DNA of 57,586 nt, taken from contig DATGZN010000074.1 in NCBI GenBank assembly GCA_035297145.1, positions 1 to 57,586 of the forward strand. Reading direction: 5' to 3'. This stretch comes from QHXW01 sp035297145. Its GTDB lineage: Bacteria > Acidobacteriota > Terriglobia > Bryobacterales > Bryobacteraceae. Shown here piece by piece: positions 18,129 to 26,929 of the stretch. The number at the start of each line of letters is the position of its first letter. Within the stretch, counting starts at the first letter, position 1. The position numbers were made by a program, and so were the translations under genes. The notes below the pieces were generated by a model. The model had not been told where the DNA came from and searched no databases. It was given only the letters and a program-made list of their open reading frames with translations.

Positions 18129-19376
18129 TCAGTTCTTCAGCGTTTGTTGGATGCGCTCGGTCAGCATATCGACGAAGTGCTCCGGGTTGTAGCCGTTCAT
18201 GCGGCTCGAAATTTCACCATGCTTGTCCACAATTATGGTGGTGGGGATGGACGTGATCTGCAACATGCGAGTGAGACCGTCTTCGAAGTAGACCGAGTTA
18301 CTCCACTGGTTGTCCTTCAGAAACGGCGGCACCAGTTCGCGGTCCTCATCGGAGTTCACAGAGACGAAAAACACATCGGGGTTAGCAGTAAAGCGCCGTT
18401 TGACTTGTTCGTAGAGAGAATGCTGGGCGCGGCAAGGTCCGCACCAGGTAGCCCAAAAATCGAAAATGACCGTTTTTCCTTTCAGCGATGCCAGTTTCAA
18501 CGCATCACCTTGGACGCCGGGCAGCGTGAAATCCATCAAGGCGGTAGCCTGCCCGTTGGGATCGCTCGCCCGCATCTGAAGTTTGCGCTCGGCTATCAGA
18601 GCCGTGGTGCGATCGTAAGACTCCAGAATCAGATCGCCCAGGCCTTTCTCCGAGCCGTGCAGCTTCTTGTACAACTCGCCCATGCGGCCGCGGCCCTGGG
18701 TGCGGGCTGCGTCGGTGTTGCGGTTGTCGGAAATGGTAAATGCATCGGCCAGATGCGGGATGCCTTCGCCTTCGCGTCCCAGCTTAATGAGCCAACGCCC
18801 GATTTCTCTTGCGCCCTCCGCGGTCGGAAACTCGGCGTAGCTTTTCTCGGCGAGCGAAAGCGCTTCGTCCAGCCGGCCCAGATTTCCCGTCGCGCGCGCC
18901 TCGAGCACGATGGCGCGTGCCACGCTGCGATCGATCTCCATTCTCCACTCACCCGCGCCGAAATGCCCCGCGGGCGATTGCTTGCGCAGCGTGGCTACCT
19001 GTTCCTCGTATCGCTTGGCGTACCCGAGCGCGCGCTCCGAGATATCCTTCGCGTCACTGGCAAGAAGTGCGCGGGTCACGCGGTCTAAAACCTGCGGATC
19101 GCCGGCCTCATGATCCAAAACCCATTCGCCGTACAAAATGATGCGCCGGTCGTCTTTGGCCTCGATGGAGGCTTTGACCAGTGCGCGCTCGATCTCAGGC
19201 TTCTTGGCCGAGTCCGGGTACTTCGCCAGATGATTCTCGAGTGCGCGGACGAAGTCGATTTGGCTATTGCCGGCCTCCGCCAGCGCCTTACCCAATTCCT
19301 TTTCTTCGGCGTCGGAAGGGGTTTGCTGTCCGGAGGCCAGGGACGTTAGAACAAGAAGGAGGAGCCAGAATTTCAT
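18129..19376 (-). CDS. Secreted TlpA-like thioredoxin-fold protein
   Basis: A 415-residue exported protein with signal peptide 1-16. Residues about 25-260 are helical and TPR-like (ALGYAKRYEEQVATL, LDEALSLAEKSYAEF). The C-terminal third is a TlpA/AhpC-TSA thioredoxin domain: DFTLPGVQGDALKLASLKGK, then FWATWCGPC with redox Cys312 and Cys315, and the cis-Pro loop SIPTTIIVDKHGEI. Such proteins act as periplasmic thiol reductants, for example in cytochrome c maturation, but the partner here is unknown. The start overlaps the stop of the upstream secreted unknown by 4 nt, so the two may work together. Confidence 0.87.
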   Translation of the reverse strand: MKFWLLLLVLTSLASGQQTPSDAEEKELGKALAEAGNSQIDFVRALENHLAKYPDSAKKPEIERALVKASIEAKDDRRIILYGEWVLDHEAGDPQVLDRVTRALLASDAKDISERALGYAKRYEEQVATLRKQSPAGHFGAGEWRMEIDRSVARAIVLEARATGNLGRLDEALSLAEKSYAEFPTAEGAREIGRWLIKLGREGEGIPHLADAFTISDNRNTDAARTQGRGRMGELYKKLHGSEKGLGDLILESYDRTTALIAERKLQMRASDPNGQATALMDFTLPGVQGDALKLASLKGKTVIFDFWATWCGPCRAQHSLYEQVKRRFTANPDVFFVSVNSDEDRELVPPFLKDNQWSNSVYFEDGLTRMLQITSIPTTIIVDKHGEISSRMNGYNPEHFVDMLTERIQQTLKN

Positions 19377-19984
19377 TTCGCGGCGCGGATTGCCTCCGCC
19401 AAGCCGGCCGCGCGCTCACGAGCCATGTGCATGTACGAGTCGTTTTTCACCACGCGGTCGAGCAGGGGCAGAAATTGCTGAGGGGCCACCAGACGCTTGC
19501 GCTCGTATGAGATCTGCAGCAGCAGCAGAGCTTCATTCACGCCGAGCTTGTCGTACTTCACCGTGCGCTCCAGGTTGATCACATGCTCCTCGCTTTCCGA
19601 GATGCGCTCAAACCAATCGAGCAGCGCCTGCGCGTCCGGGTCTTCCGAGTAATTGAATTTCACCTCCTGCTTCTCGGGACCGGCCTCGAAGCGGAAGGTC
19701 TTCATGCCCATGAACGCAACTTTGAGTGGCGACTCCAGCGGATGATTGAAGTGCCCCAACTTGTCCGCCAAACCGAAAATCGCGTTGGTGTCGCTCTCGC
19801 CAACCTGGAACTTGATTGGTAGGTCGTCGTCGGCTGCTTCCTTATAGATGGCATTTCCGTTGCGTTCGAGCGCGATTTCGACGTACGCCGGCGCACTGCC
19901 GGGAAACGACTTGGAGAAGAACAGGCGAGGCGGATCAGTGGCCGCAAGCAGCGGAACCACGGCCAATGCCAGCGCCCACCTCAT
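19373..19984 (-). CDS. Secreted protein of unknown function
   Basis: A 203-residue protein that I do not recognise. Residues 1-15 look like a Sec signal peptide (RWALALAVVPLLAAT). The mature part has a beta-rich first half (YVEIALERNGNAIYKEA) and a helical second half (DPDAQALLDWFERISESEEHV, ALLLLQISYERKRLV). It overlaps ruvC upstream and the TlpA-like gene downstream by 4 nt each, so it is firmly in the operon. A role with the TlpA-like protein in the envelope is a guess from context. Confidence 0.7.
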   Translation of the reverse strand: MRWALALAVVPLLAATDPPRLFFSKSFPGSAPAYVEIALERNGNAIYKEAADDDLPIKFQVGESDTNAIFGLADKLGHFNHPLESPLKVAFMGMKTFRFEAGPEKQEVKFNYSEDPDAQALLDWFERISESEEHVINLERTVKYDKLGVNEALLLLQISYERKRLVAPQQFLPLLDRVVKNDSYMHMARERAAGLAEAIRAAK

Positions 19985-20481
19985 GCGTGGATGCCTTCCA
20001 GTTTCCGGCGCATCGCGCTGTGCGTGGCATGGCAGACCGCGACGGCGAGTGCATCACAGGCGTCTTCGGACTCGATGGGCTGATCCAAATGCAGCAGTGA
20101 CTTCACCATCACCTGCACCTGGTGCTTTTCGGCGCGCCCATAACCGACCACACTGGTCTTGATTTCGAGCGGGGAGTACTCACCGAATTCCAGGCCGGCT
20201 TCGGAAATAGCGAGCAGCGCCACGCCGCGCACGTGCGCCAGCTTCAGCGCAGTCTTGACATTTGTCGCATAGAAGACTTCCTCAACCGCTGCTGCTTTCG
20301 GAACGTCACGCGCAATCACGCTTCGAAGTTCGCGGGAGATCTCTTGCAGCCGCGCTTCGAGCGGAGACTTGGTATTGGTTTGAATCACCCCAGCGGAAAC
20401 GAGCTGATGGGTGCGTCCGTCGCTTTCGATTACGCCGTAGCCGGTGCGCTCGGTGCCGCAATCGATGCCCAGGACGCGCAT
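19981..20481 (-). CDS. ruvC: Holliday junction endonuclease RuvC
   Basis: RuvC resolves Holliday junctions together with RuvAB in homologous recombination (EC 3.1.21.10). The 166-residue protein has the RNase H-like core: GIDCGTERTGYGV near the N-terminus with the first catalytic Asp, AVEEVFYATNVKTALKLAHVRG with the catalytic Glu, and SEDACDALAVAVCH with the last two Asp residues. Its ATG directly follows the yebC stop with no gap, and yebC-ruvC linkage is widely conserved. ruvA and ruvB are not in the window. Confidence 0.95.
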   Translation of the reverse strand: MRVLGIDCGTERTGYGVIESDGRTHQLVSAGVIQTNTKSPLEARLQEISRELRSVIARDVPKAAAVEEVFYATNVKTALKLAHVRGVALLAISEAGLEFGEYSPLEIKTSVVGYGRAEKHQVQVMVKSLLHLDQPIESEDACDALAVAVCHATHSAMRRKLEGIHA

Positions 20482-21228
20482 CTATCGAGCCAGGGCCTCG
20501 AGCTCTTTTTCGTCCACGTCGAAGTTCGAATAGACGTTTTGCACGTCGTCATGTTCTTCCAGCGCATCACTCAAGCGCATCATAGCGTCGGCAGTCTTGC
20601 CTTCGAGCTTGATCAGATTCTTGGGAACCATGGCGATTTCGGCGGACTCGCTCTCCAGGCCGGCCTTCGCTAACGCCGCGAGCACGGCTTCGTGATTCTC
20701 CGGCGCGGAAAGGACCTCCCAATGCGATCCTTCCGAACGGAGGTCGTCGGCGCCGGCATCCAGCACAACTCCCATCAATTGGTCCTCGCTGGCTTTCTCT
20801 TGCGGGATCAGAATCTGGCTCTTGCGCTCGAACATCCACGCTACGCAGCCCTGCTCGCCCAGGTTGCCGCCATTTTTGGAGAAAACATGACGGATCTCGC
20901 TGACGGTGCGATTGCGATTATCCGTGGCAACGTTGACCAGCACAGCCGCGCCACCAGGTCCGTAGCCTTCGAACAGCACCTCATCGATCTGCCCGCCCTC
21001 CAGTTCACCGGTGCCGCGCATAATGGCTTTCTTGATGTTGTCGGCGGGCATGCTGACGCCCTTGGCGGCAAGAATGGCGGTGCGCAGCCGCGGGTTGGCG
21101 TCCGGATCGCCGCCGTTGCGCGCGGCGATCGCAATTTCCTTGATGATGCGCGTGAAACTTTTTCCGCGCTTAGCGTCGAGAGCGGCCTTTTTGTGCTTGA
21201 TGGTCGCCCATTTGGAATGCCCTGACAT
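20482..21228 (-). CDS. yebC: YebC/PmpR family protein
   Basis: A 248-residue member of the YebC family, seen as transcription regulators and more recently as translation factors that help ribosomes through difficult sequences. The family start SGHSKWATIKHKKAALDAKRG is present, followed by GGDPDANPRLRTAI, FEGYGPGGAAVLV and FSKNGGNLGEQGCVAWMFERK in segments. Length is normal. GAGG about 6 nt before the ATG is a good ribosome-binding site. It heads the minus-strand unit yebC-ruvC-unknown-tlpA-pyc. Confidence 0.95.
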   Translation of the reverse strand: MSGHSKWATIKHKKAALDAKRGKSFTRIIKEIAIAARNGGDPDANPRLRTAILAAKGVSMPADNIKKAIMRGTGELEGGQIDEVLFEGYGPGGAAVLVNVATDNRNRTVSEIRHVFSKNGGNLGEQGCVAWMFERKSQILIPQEKASEDQLMGVVLDAGADDLRSEGSHWEVLSAPENHEAVLAALAKAGLESESAEIAMVPKNLIKLEGKTADAMMRLSDALEEHDDVQNVYSNFDVDEKELEALAR

Positions 21229-21585
21229 ATGGATACCTCAGGAAGGCCCGGCCCTACCGCCGGGGAACAAATTGTCACCTTTTCAACACTAGAGGATAGC
21301 AGATTGGCGTGGAAAGGGCATTGGGAGGCTTCGAGCGAGCCGTCCATTGCGAAAAGAATACTTTTCACCGCCGAGACGCCGAGTCGCCGAGAACCCCAAG
21401 AAACCAGCCTGGTTGACTCGCACCACGTTGGTGGTCGCCGGTTGAGAGCGCTCAGAACAGGTGCTCCGCGTTTACTGTGAGCTGCATGCGGCGAAGAGAG
21501 CGCAGAGGGCGCGGCAGAGCTTCGTGAGCGGGCGTACGGACGGACCCTGAGCATTCTCGCGGGCAGCTTGGGTCCCGCCCAGCGG
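21229..21585. other. Intergenic region upstream of yebC with repeat remnants
   Basis: These 357 bases hold no gene that I can support. The part nearest yebC should contain its promoter, but no clear -35/-10 pair stands out. The middle contains the CGCCGAGA tandem repeat (21369-21392), and about 21490-21516 carries GCGAAGAGAGCGCAGAGG, a motif of similar period that often accompanies such repeats. Confidence 0.5.
21369..21392. repeat. Tandem 8-bp repeat (CGCCGAGA)
   Basis: Three consecutive octamers CGCCGAGA, CGCCGAGT and CGCCGAGA. The same octamer occurs twice in tandem, inverted, at 33155-33170 upstream of the amidohydrolase gene, followed in both places by AAACCAA/AACCCCAAG-like bases. Low-complexity elements of this kind are scattered between genes in many soil bacteria. 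Confidence 0.65.
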
Positions 21586-21813
21586 TCATGAAGAGGGTTT
21601 GAGCAGCGCCAGTGCAGCCCTCATTTTTTGGATGCCCATCTTTTGCGGGTCGGGGTCACGCTCGCGTACGTCGCTCGGCAGCCAACTCCAGATGGTCCCA
21701 AGATCAGCAAGTATGTCGGCGGGCGCGCGCTCAATTGGCGGCTGCTGAGCCTCCCAGCGATTAAACGCCGCCCATTGCTGGCGCCGCAGTTCCCACTCCT
21801 CCCGAGTGCTCAT
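21586..21813 (-). CDS. Small hypothetical protein downstream of aspS
   Basis: A 75-residue protein, not recognised. It is hydrophilic and helical, starts STREEWELRRQQWAAFNRWE and ends with ALALLKPSS; no signal peptide or membrane segment. The ATG overlaps the aspS stop by 4 nt on the same strand, which supports translation coupled to aspS. Its Trp/Arg-rich start may be a helix with a nucleic-acid or protein partner, but nothing in the sequence identifies it. Confidence 0.6.
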   Translation of the reverse strand: MSTREEWELRRQQWAAFNRWEAQQPPIERAPADILADLGTIWSWLPSDVRERDPDPQKMGIQKMRAALALLKPSS

Positions 21814-23591
21814 TGTGGTTTCCGGAACGTGATGCCCAGCTCGCGCAACTGGCGTTCAGGCACCTGCGCGGGTGCGTCGCACATCAGGTCGGTTCCGCGC
21901 GCGGTCTTGGGGAATGGAATTACATCGCGAATGGACGTCTCACCGGCCAGGATCATCACCAGGCGGTCGAGACCCAGCGCAATTCCGCCATGCGGGGGCG
22001 CGCCGTACTCGAGTGCTTCCAGCAGAAATCCGAAGCGCCTGCGCGCCTCCTCTTCACTGAAGCCCAGAGCTGCGAAGACCTTCGATTGCACATCGCGCCG
22101 GTGAATACGGATCGATCCCGAACCCAGCTCGACGCCGTTCAGCACGAGATCGTATGATTTCGCGCGGCAACGCGCCGGGTCCGCGGTCAGCTTTTCGAGA
22201 TCGTCGTCATGCACCGATGTGAACGGATGATGGGCTGCTTGCCAACGATTCTCCTCCGGGCTCCATTCAAACATGGGAAAATCGAGCACCCAAAGGAACT
22301 CGAATCGCTTGGGGTCGAGAAGCTTGTGCCGGTCGTTGTATTTCTGCGCGGCAAATAGGCGCAACTGGCCGCAAGCCTGGTAAACGGTCTCTTCGGGGCG
22401 GTGGCCTTCCGGCTGGCCCGCCCAGGATGCCAGGATCAGCAGGTCTTCTTCGGCGGCGCCCACACGCTCGCGCACGCGAGCCATGAGCTCAGGAAAATCG
22501 CGTTCCAGCCGTTTGGGGTCATCAAACACGCGCAGCCCGCGCTCTGTGCCAAATGCCTTCAGCTCATCCCGCTCCTTGCGACTGAGAGTGCCGGTCTTCG
22601 GGATCTGGATCGCCACCAGCGGCAGACCCTGGGCGCTCAGGGCGTTTTGCGGAAACAGATCTTCCACCGGATGCATTGGCGGCACGCGGCGGTCCGGCTT
22701 ATCGCTGCCATAACTCCGCATCGCCTCGGCATAAGTGAGCCGCGGAAATGGAATCTGGACCTGGTACCCGGCCACGGCGCAAATCTTTTGGACCAAGGGC
22801 TCGATCACCTCGAAGATGCGCTGCTCTTGCGGAAACGACATTTCGAGATCGATTTGGGTGAACTCCGGCTGCCGGTCGGCGCGCAGATCTTCGTCGCGAA
22901 AGCACCGGACAATCTGGAAATACTTTTCGAACCCGCTCACCATGAGGAGCTGCTTAAAGATCTGTGGCGATTGTGGAAGCGCGTAAAAAGTGCCAGGTTG
23001 CACTCGGCTTGGCACAAGGTAGTCGCGCGCGCCTTCCGGCGTCGAGCGCGTCATGAACGGCGTCTCGATTTCTAAAAATCCCTGGGAGTAAAGAAACTCG
23101 CGCGTGGCGAACGAAATCCGCGAGCGCAGCATGATGTTACGCTGCATGCGCGGCCGCCGCAGGTCCACATAGCGAAACTTGAGGCGCGCGTCTTCAGAGA
23201 CGTCAACGTCGTCATCCATGGGAAACGGAGGCGTGCGCGACTCATTTAGTATCCAGATCTTCTCCGCAACGATCTCGACCTCTCCGGTCGCCAGGGTGGG
23301 ATTCACCGTCTCGGGCGTGCGCAGCGCCACCTTGCCTTCAACCGCTACCACATATTCCGAACGGAGCAGTTCGGCTTTGGCGTGAATTTCGGCGTCGGTG
23401 TCGGTGTGAAATACGATCTGCGAAACGCCTTCGCGGTCGCGCAGGTGAATGAAGATGACACCGCCAAGATCCCGCCGGCGATGCACCCATCCCATCAGCA
23501 ACGCGCGGGAACCCGCATCTTTAGCGCGGAGCTCACCGCATGTGTGCGTGCGGCGCAACTGGCCTAGAAAATCCAACGGTACGGTTTGCAT
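21810..23591 (-). CDS. aspS: Aspartyl-tRNA synthetase
   Basis: Class IIb synthetase charging tRNA-Asp (EC 6.1.1.12 or, if non-discriminating, 6.1.1.23). The 593-residue bacterial-type protein has an N-terminal OB anticodon-binding domain (LLMGWVHRRRDLGGVIFIHL), motif 1 around KFRYVDLRRP, motif 2 FRDEDLRADRQPEFTQID, the GAD insertion typical of bacterial AspRS, and motif 3 GIALGLDRLVMILAG. Whether it also charges tRNA-Asn cannot be settled here. It starts one base after the hisS stop (TGATATG), so hisS-aspS is an operon, as often seen. Confidence 0.96.
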   Translation of the reverse strand: MQTVPLDFLGQLRRTHTCGELRAKDAGSRALLMGWVHRRRDLGGVIFIHLRDREGVSQIVFHTDTDAEIHAKAELLRSEYVVAVEGKVALRTPETVNPTLATGEVEIVAEKIWILNESRTPPFPMDDDVDVSEDARLKFRYVDLRRPRMQRNIMLRSRISFATREFLYSQGFLEIETPFMTRSTPEGARDYLVPSRVQPGTFYALPQSPQIFKQLLMVSGFEKYFQIVRCFRDEDLRADRQPEFTQIDLEMSFPQEQRIFEVIEPLVQKICAVAGYQVQIPFPRLTYAEAMRSYGSDKPDRRVPPMHPVEDLFPQNALSAQGLPLVAIQIPKTGTLSRKERDELKAFGTERGLRVFDDPKRLERDFPELMARVRERVGAAEEDLLILASWAGQPEGHRPEETVYQACGQLRLFAAQKYNDRHKLLDPKRFEFLWVLDFPMFEWSPEENRWQAAHHPFTSVHDDDLEKLTADPARCRAKSYDLVLNGVELGSGSIRIHRRDVQSKVFAALGFSEEEARRRFGFLLEALEYGAPPHGGIALGLDRLVMILAGETSIRDVIPFPKTARGTDLMCDAPAQVPERQLRELGITFRKPQ

Positions 23592-23592
23592 A

Positions 23593-24837
23593 TCAGTTAA
23601 CGATTTGGAGGCGGCGGGCGATTTCTTCGCGCGCGACTTCTTCCTGTTGGCCGGAAGCCATATTTTTCAGGGCATAGCGTCCGGCGGCGATTTCGTTGTC
23701 TCCCACGATCAGCGTGTATCGCGCGCCAAGCTTGTTCGCCAGTTCCATGGCGCGCTTCAGCTTGCCGTCGGCTGTGACCTCGACAGAGTATCCGGATTGC
23801 CGCACGTCCCGCGCGAGTTGCCCCGCCTGCTCGATCGCGCGCTCGCCCAGCGCCGCAACAAACAAATCCAGCGGCTGTGTCTTTAAATTCTCTTCCACCG
23901 TCATTACCAGCCGGTCTTCACCAATCGAAAATCCGATTCCCGGCGCCGGCACTTTCGATCCGAGAGATTCCGCCAGCCCGTCGTAACGTCCCCCGCCCAG
24001 CACCGAATTCTGTGCGCCAAGCGCTCCGTGCACCACTTCGAAAGTCGTGCGCATGTAGTAGTCCAGGCCGCGAACCAATCGCGGGTCCACTTTGAACGAA
24101 ATCTTGCGGTCGGTGAGCAACTGCAGAACCGTCTCAAAATGCGGCTTGCAGTCCCCGCACAGAAAATCCTGAATCGCGGGCAGCTGGCCGATGATGGGCT
24201 GGTCTTCTGGCACTTTGCAATCGAGAACCCGCAGGGGGTTGGTCACGGCCCGCCTCTGGCAATCCTCGCAGAGCATCGGCGCAAGTTCTGTAAGCTTCTC
24301 GCGCAGAGCGGCAATGTAAGCGGGGCGGCAGTTCGCGTCTCCTACCGAATTCACAAGCAGCACGGGGTTTTGGAGTCCCGCGCCCTTCAAGACGTCCATC
24401 GCGAGCTCGATCATTTCCGCATCCACCACCGGCGATTCCGATCCAATGGCCTCGGCGCCGATCTGGAAAAACTGCCGGTAGCGCCCCTTCTGCGGCCGCT
24501 CGCGCCGGAACATCGGGCCCATGTAATAAAGCTTCTGCACCCCGGGGCGCTGGTCCAGACGGTGCTCGATGTAGGCGCGCATCACCGACGCGGTAGCTTC
24601 CGGGCGCAGGGTCAGCGAGCTACCGTCGCGGTCCTCAAACGTGTACATCTCCTTGGTTACGATGTCGGTTTCTTCGCCCACGCCGCGCGCAAAAAGCTGC
24701 GTCTCTTCCAAAATCGGCGTGCGAATCTCGTGATAGTTGTACCTGCGAAACACTTCTCTCGCCCGTGCCTCTACCTGGTTCCAAACCGCCGTGGCTGGAG
24801 GCAATAAATCCCTGGTTCCTTTGACTGCGCGAATCAA
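23593..24837 (-). CDS. hisS: Histidyl-tRNA synthetase
   Basis: Class IIa synthetase charging tRNA-His (EC 6.1.1.21), 414 residues. Seen are the opening KGTRDLLPP, motif 1 region with IRTPILEETQLFARGVGEETDIV in segments, motif 2 MFRRERPQKGRYRQFFQIG, the HisRS signatures LVRGLDYYMRTTFEVV and GGGRYDGL, motif 3 GIGFSIGEDRL, and a C-terminal anticodon-binding domain. The start is TTG at 24837, preceded by AAGGAC 7 nt upstream, a clear Shine-Dalgarno sequence that decides this unusual start. Confidence 0.96.
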   Translation of the reverse strand: MIRAVKGTRDLLPPATAVWNQVEARAREVFRRYNYHEIRTPILEETQLFARGVGEETDIVTKEMYTFEDRDGSSLTLRPEATASVMRAYIEHRLDQRPGVQKLYYMGPMFRRERPQKGRYRQFFQIGAEAIGSESPVVDAEMIELAMDVLKGAGLQNPVLLVNSVGDANCRPAYIAALREKLTELAPMLCEDCQRRAVTNPLRVLDCKVPEDQPIIGQLPAIQDFLCGDCKPHFETVLQLLTDRKISFKVDPRLVRGLDYYMRTTFEVVHGALGAQNSVLGGGRYDGLAESLGSKVPAPGIGFSIGEDRLVMTVEENLKTQPLDLFVAALGERAIEQAGQLARDVRQSGYSVEVTADGKLKRAMELANKLGARYTLIVGDNEIAAGRYALKNMASGQQEEVAREEIARRLQIVN

Positions 24838-24892
24838 CTTTAGTCCTTATTTGTGCAACAGAGGGAATGAAAACCATGCTAACATGCCGCGC

Positions 24893-24898
24893 TACAAT
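24893..24898 (+). promoter_or_regulatory. -10 box TACAAT for the S9 peptidase gene
   Basis: TACAAT lies 9 nt before the ATG at 24908; no Shine-Dalgarno sequence is present. No good -35 is seen 16-18 bp upstream. A leaderless or very short-leader transcript would result. Confidence 0.4.
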
Positions 24899-24907
24899 CG
24901 GGTCTAT

Positions 24908-26929
24908 ATGCACATCAAAGCAGCGCGGGTTTTCTTGCCCGTGCTTCTGGCTGCGGCGCTCCCTGCACAGAAGGCCCCGTTTGACGCGCAAGCGATGATG
25001 CAGCTGGCGCGCATCAGCGACCCTCAGATCTCGCCGGATGGGCGGTTGGTGGCGTTTTCCACCCAGACCATCGATCTCGACAAAAACGCCAAGCCCAAGC
25101 AGATATACGTCGTCCCATTGGCGGGAGGCCCGCCGCGCAAGCTCGCCGATTCCGCCGAACGCCCGCGCTGGTCGCCCGACTCGAAGAAGATCGCCTTCGT
25201 TTCCGATCGCAACGGGTCCTCGCAAATCTGGGTCATGGACGCCGACGGCGCGAATCCGAAACAAATTACCAATCTCGCGACGGAAGCGAGTGGCGTTCTC
25301 TATGCTCAAGACGGGAAAAACCTGGTTTTCACGAGCGATGTGTACCCGGAATGCGGCGCCGATGACCCATGTAACAAGAAGAAGCTCGACGAAGAAAAGA
25401 ACGCCAAGGTCAAAGCCCGCACGATCACGGGCCTTCTGTACCGGCATTGGACCACCTGGCAGGGCGCGCGGCGCAGTCATTTGCTGGCGATTTCCGTCGA
25501 CGGCGGCGTGGCCAGAGACCTCACGCCCGGCAATCGCGATGTGCCGCCCTTTTCGCTCGGTGGCCCCGATGACTACGCCATTTCTCCCGACGGTTCGGAA
25601 GTCTGCTACGCCATGATTTCCGATGAGGTGCCCGCGACCAGCACAAATTCCGATTTGTACGCGGTTCCCATCGCCGGCGGCCCATCCAAGAAAATTACGG
25701 CGAATCCCGCGGCGGACAATTCGCCGCAGTACTCACCAGACGGCAAGTATCTCGCATATCGCGCGCAGCTCCGCCCGGGCTATGAAAGCGACCGCTGGCG
25801 CCTCATGCTGCTGGAGCGTTCGAGCGGCAAGCTGACCAATCTCACCGAGCCCATTGATCGCTGGGTAGAGAGCTTCACCTGGGGCCCGGATTCATCGCGA
25901 CTGTTCTTCACGGTGCAGGACCGCGGCCGGCAGTACATACAATTCATCTCCGTCAACGGTGGAGCCGCACCTATATCGCTAAGCGGTGATAGCGTCCTCG
26001 ACGATATGCAGCTTACGCCGGACGGCAAAGCCATGATCTACACGCGCCAGGGCGGCTCAAGCCCGGTCGAAATCTTTCGCGCATCGTCCGCCGGCGGCAC
26101 TGAAACAGCCCTCACCCATCTGAATGATGGCGTGCTGAGCGCGCACCAGCTCACACCCCTCGAGGAGGTCTTGGTGGAGGGTGCGGAGAACGCCCGCGTC
26201 CAGATGTTCATCGTGAAGCCGCCCAATTTCGATCCGCAGAAGAAATACCCGGCGCTCATGCTGATTCACGGCGGTCCGCAAGGCTTCTGGGGTCAGGAAT
26301 GGACCTACCGCTGGAACGCCCAGGTATTCGCCGCCGCCGGTTACGTGGTGGCGATGGCCAATCCGCGCGGGTCCACCGGCTACGGGCAGAAATTCATCGA
26401 CGATATCAACGGCGATTGGGGCGGTCGCGCCTATGATGACATCATGGCTTCTACCGACTTCGTTGCCAGACTGCCTTACGTGGATGCCAATCGTATGGTG
26501 GCAGCCGGAGGTTCGTACGGCGGATACATGATCGATTGGATACTCGGACACACGCAGCGATTCAAAGCTCTGATCTCGCACGCTGGCGTGTATGATCTGC
26601 GAAGCGAGGCCAGCGAGACCGAGGAGTTGTGGTTTCCGATTTGGGAGTTCAGCGGGATGCCCTGGGACAATCCCGAGATGTACGCGCGCTGGTCACCGAG
26701 CTTGTTCGTGAAGGAGTTTCGCACGCCAACGCTCGTCATCCACGGCGAACTCGATTTCCGCGTTCCGTATGGACAGGGTTTGCAGTTATTCACAGCGCTG
26801 CAGACGCAGAAAGTGCCGTCGAAACTCATCGTCTTCCCGGATGAAGGCCATTGGATACTGAAGCCGCAGAACGCTCTGTACTGGTACAAGAACTTCATCG
26901 ACTGGCTCGATACCTGGACCAAAAAGTGA
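24908..26929 (+). CDS. Secreted S9 family peptidase (acylaminoacyl/dipeptidyl peptidase-like)
   Basis: A prolyl-oligopeptidase-family serine peptidase of 673 residues, probably trimming peptides in the periplasm. Residues 1-21 form a signal peptide (HIKAARVFLPVLLAAALPAQ). A beta-propeller of PD40/WD40-like blades spans about 35-420 (ISPDGRLVAFSTQ, RWSPDSKKIAFVSDRNG). The C-terminal alpha/beta hydrolase has GGSYGGYM with nucleophile Ser536, Asp616 in HGELDFRVPYG and His648 in PDEGHW. The triad is complete. The start at 24908 is chosen for the signal peptide; ATG 24884 is possible. The M23 gene overlaps its stop (GTGA). Confidence 0.9.
   Translation: MHIKAARVFLPVLLAAALPAQKAPFDAQAMMQLARISDPQISPDGRLVAFSTQTIDLDKNAKPKQIYVVPLAGGPPRKLADSAERPRWSPDSKKIAFVSDRNGSSQIWVMDADGANPKQITNLATEASGVLYAQDGKNLVFTSDVYPECGADDPCNKKKLDEEKNAKVKARTITGLLYRHWTTWQGARRSHLLAISVDGGVARDLTPGNRDVPPFSLGGPDDYAISPDGSEVCYAMISDEVPATSTNSDLYAVPIAGGPSKKITANPAADNSPQYSPDGKYLAYRAQLRPGYESDRWRLMLLERSSGKLTNLTEPIDRWVESFTWGPDSSRLFFTVQDRGRQYIQFISVNGGAAPISLSGDSVLDDMQLTPDGKAMIYTRQGGSSPVEIFRASSAGGTETALTHLNDGVLSAHQLTPLEEVLVEGAENARVQMFIVKPPNFDPQKKYPALMLIHGGPQGFWGQEWTYRWNAQVFAAAGYVVAMANPRGSTGYGQKFIDDINGDWGGRAYDDIMASTDFVARLPYVDANRMVAAGGSYGGYMIDWILGHTQRFKALISHAGVYDLRSEASETEELWFPIWEFSGMPWDNPEMYARWSPSLFVKEFRTPTLVIHGELDFRVPYGQGLQLFTALQTQKVPSKLIVFPDEGHWILKPQNALYWYKNFIDWLDTWTKK

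Noticed and set aside
17030..19088. Long plus-strand frames opposite pyc and the TlpA-like gene
   Set aside because: Mirror frames of well-identified minus-strand genes.
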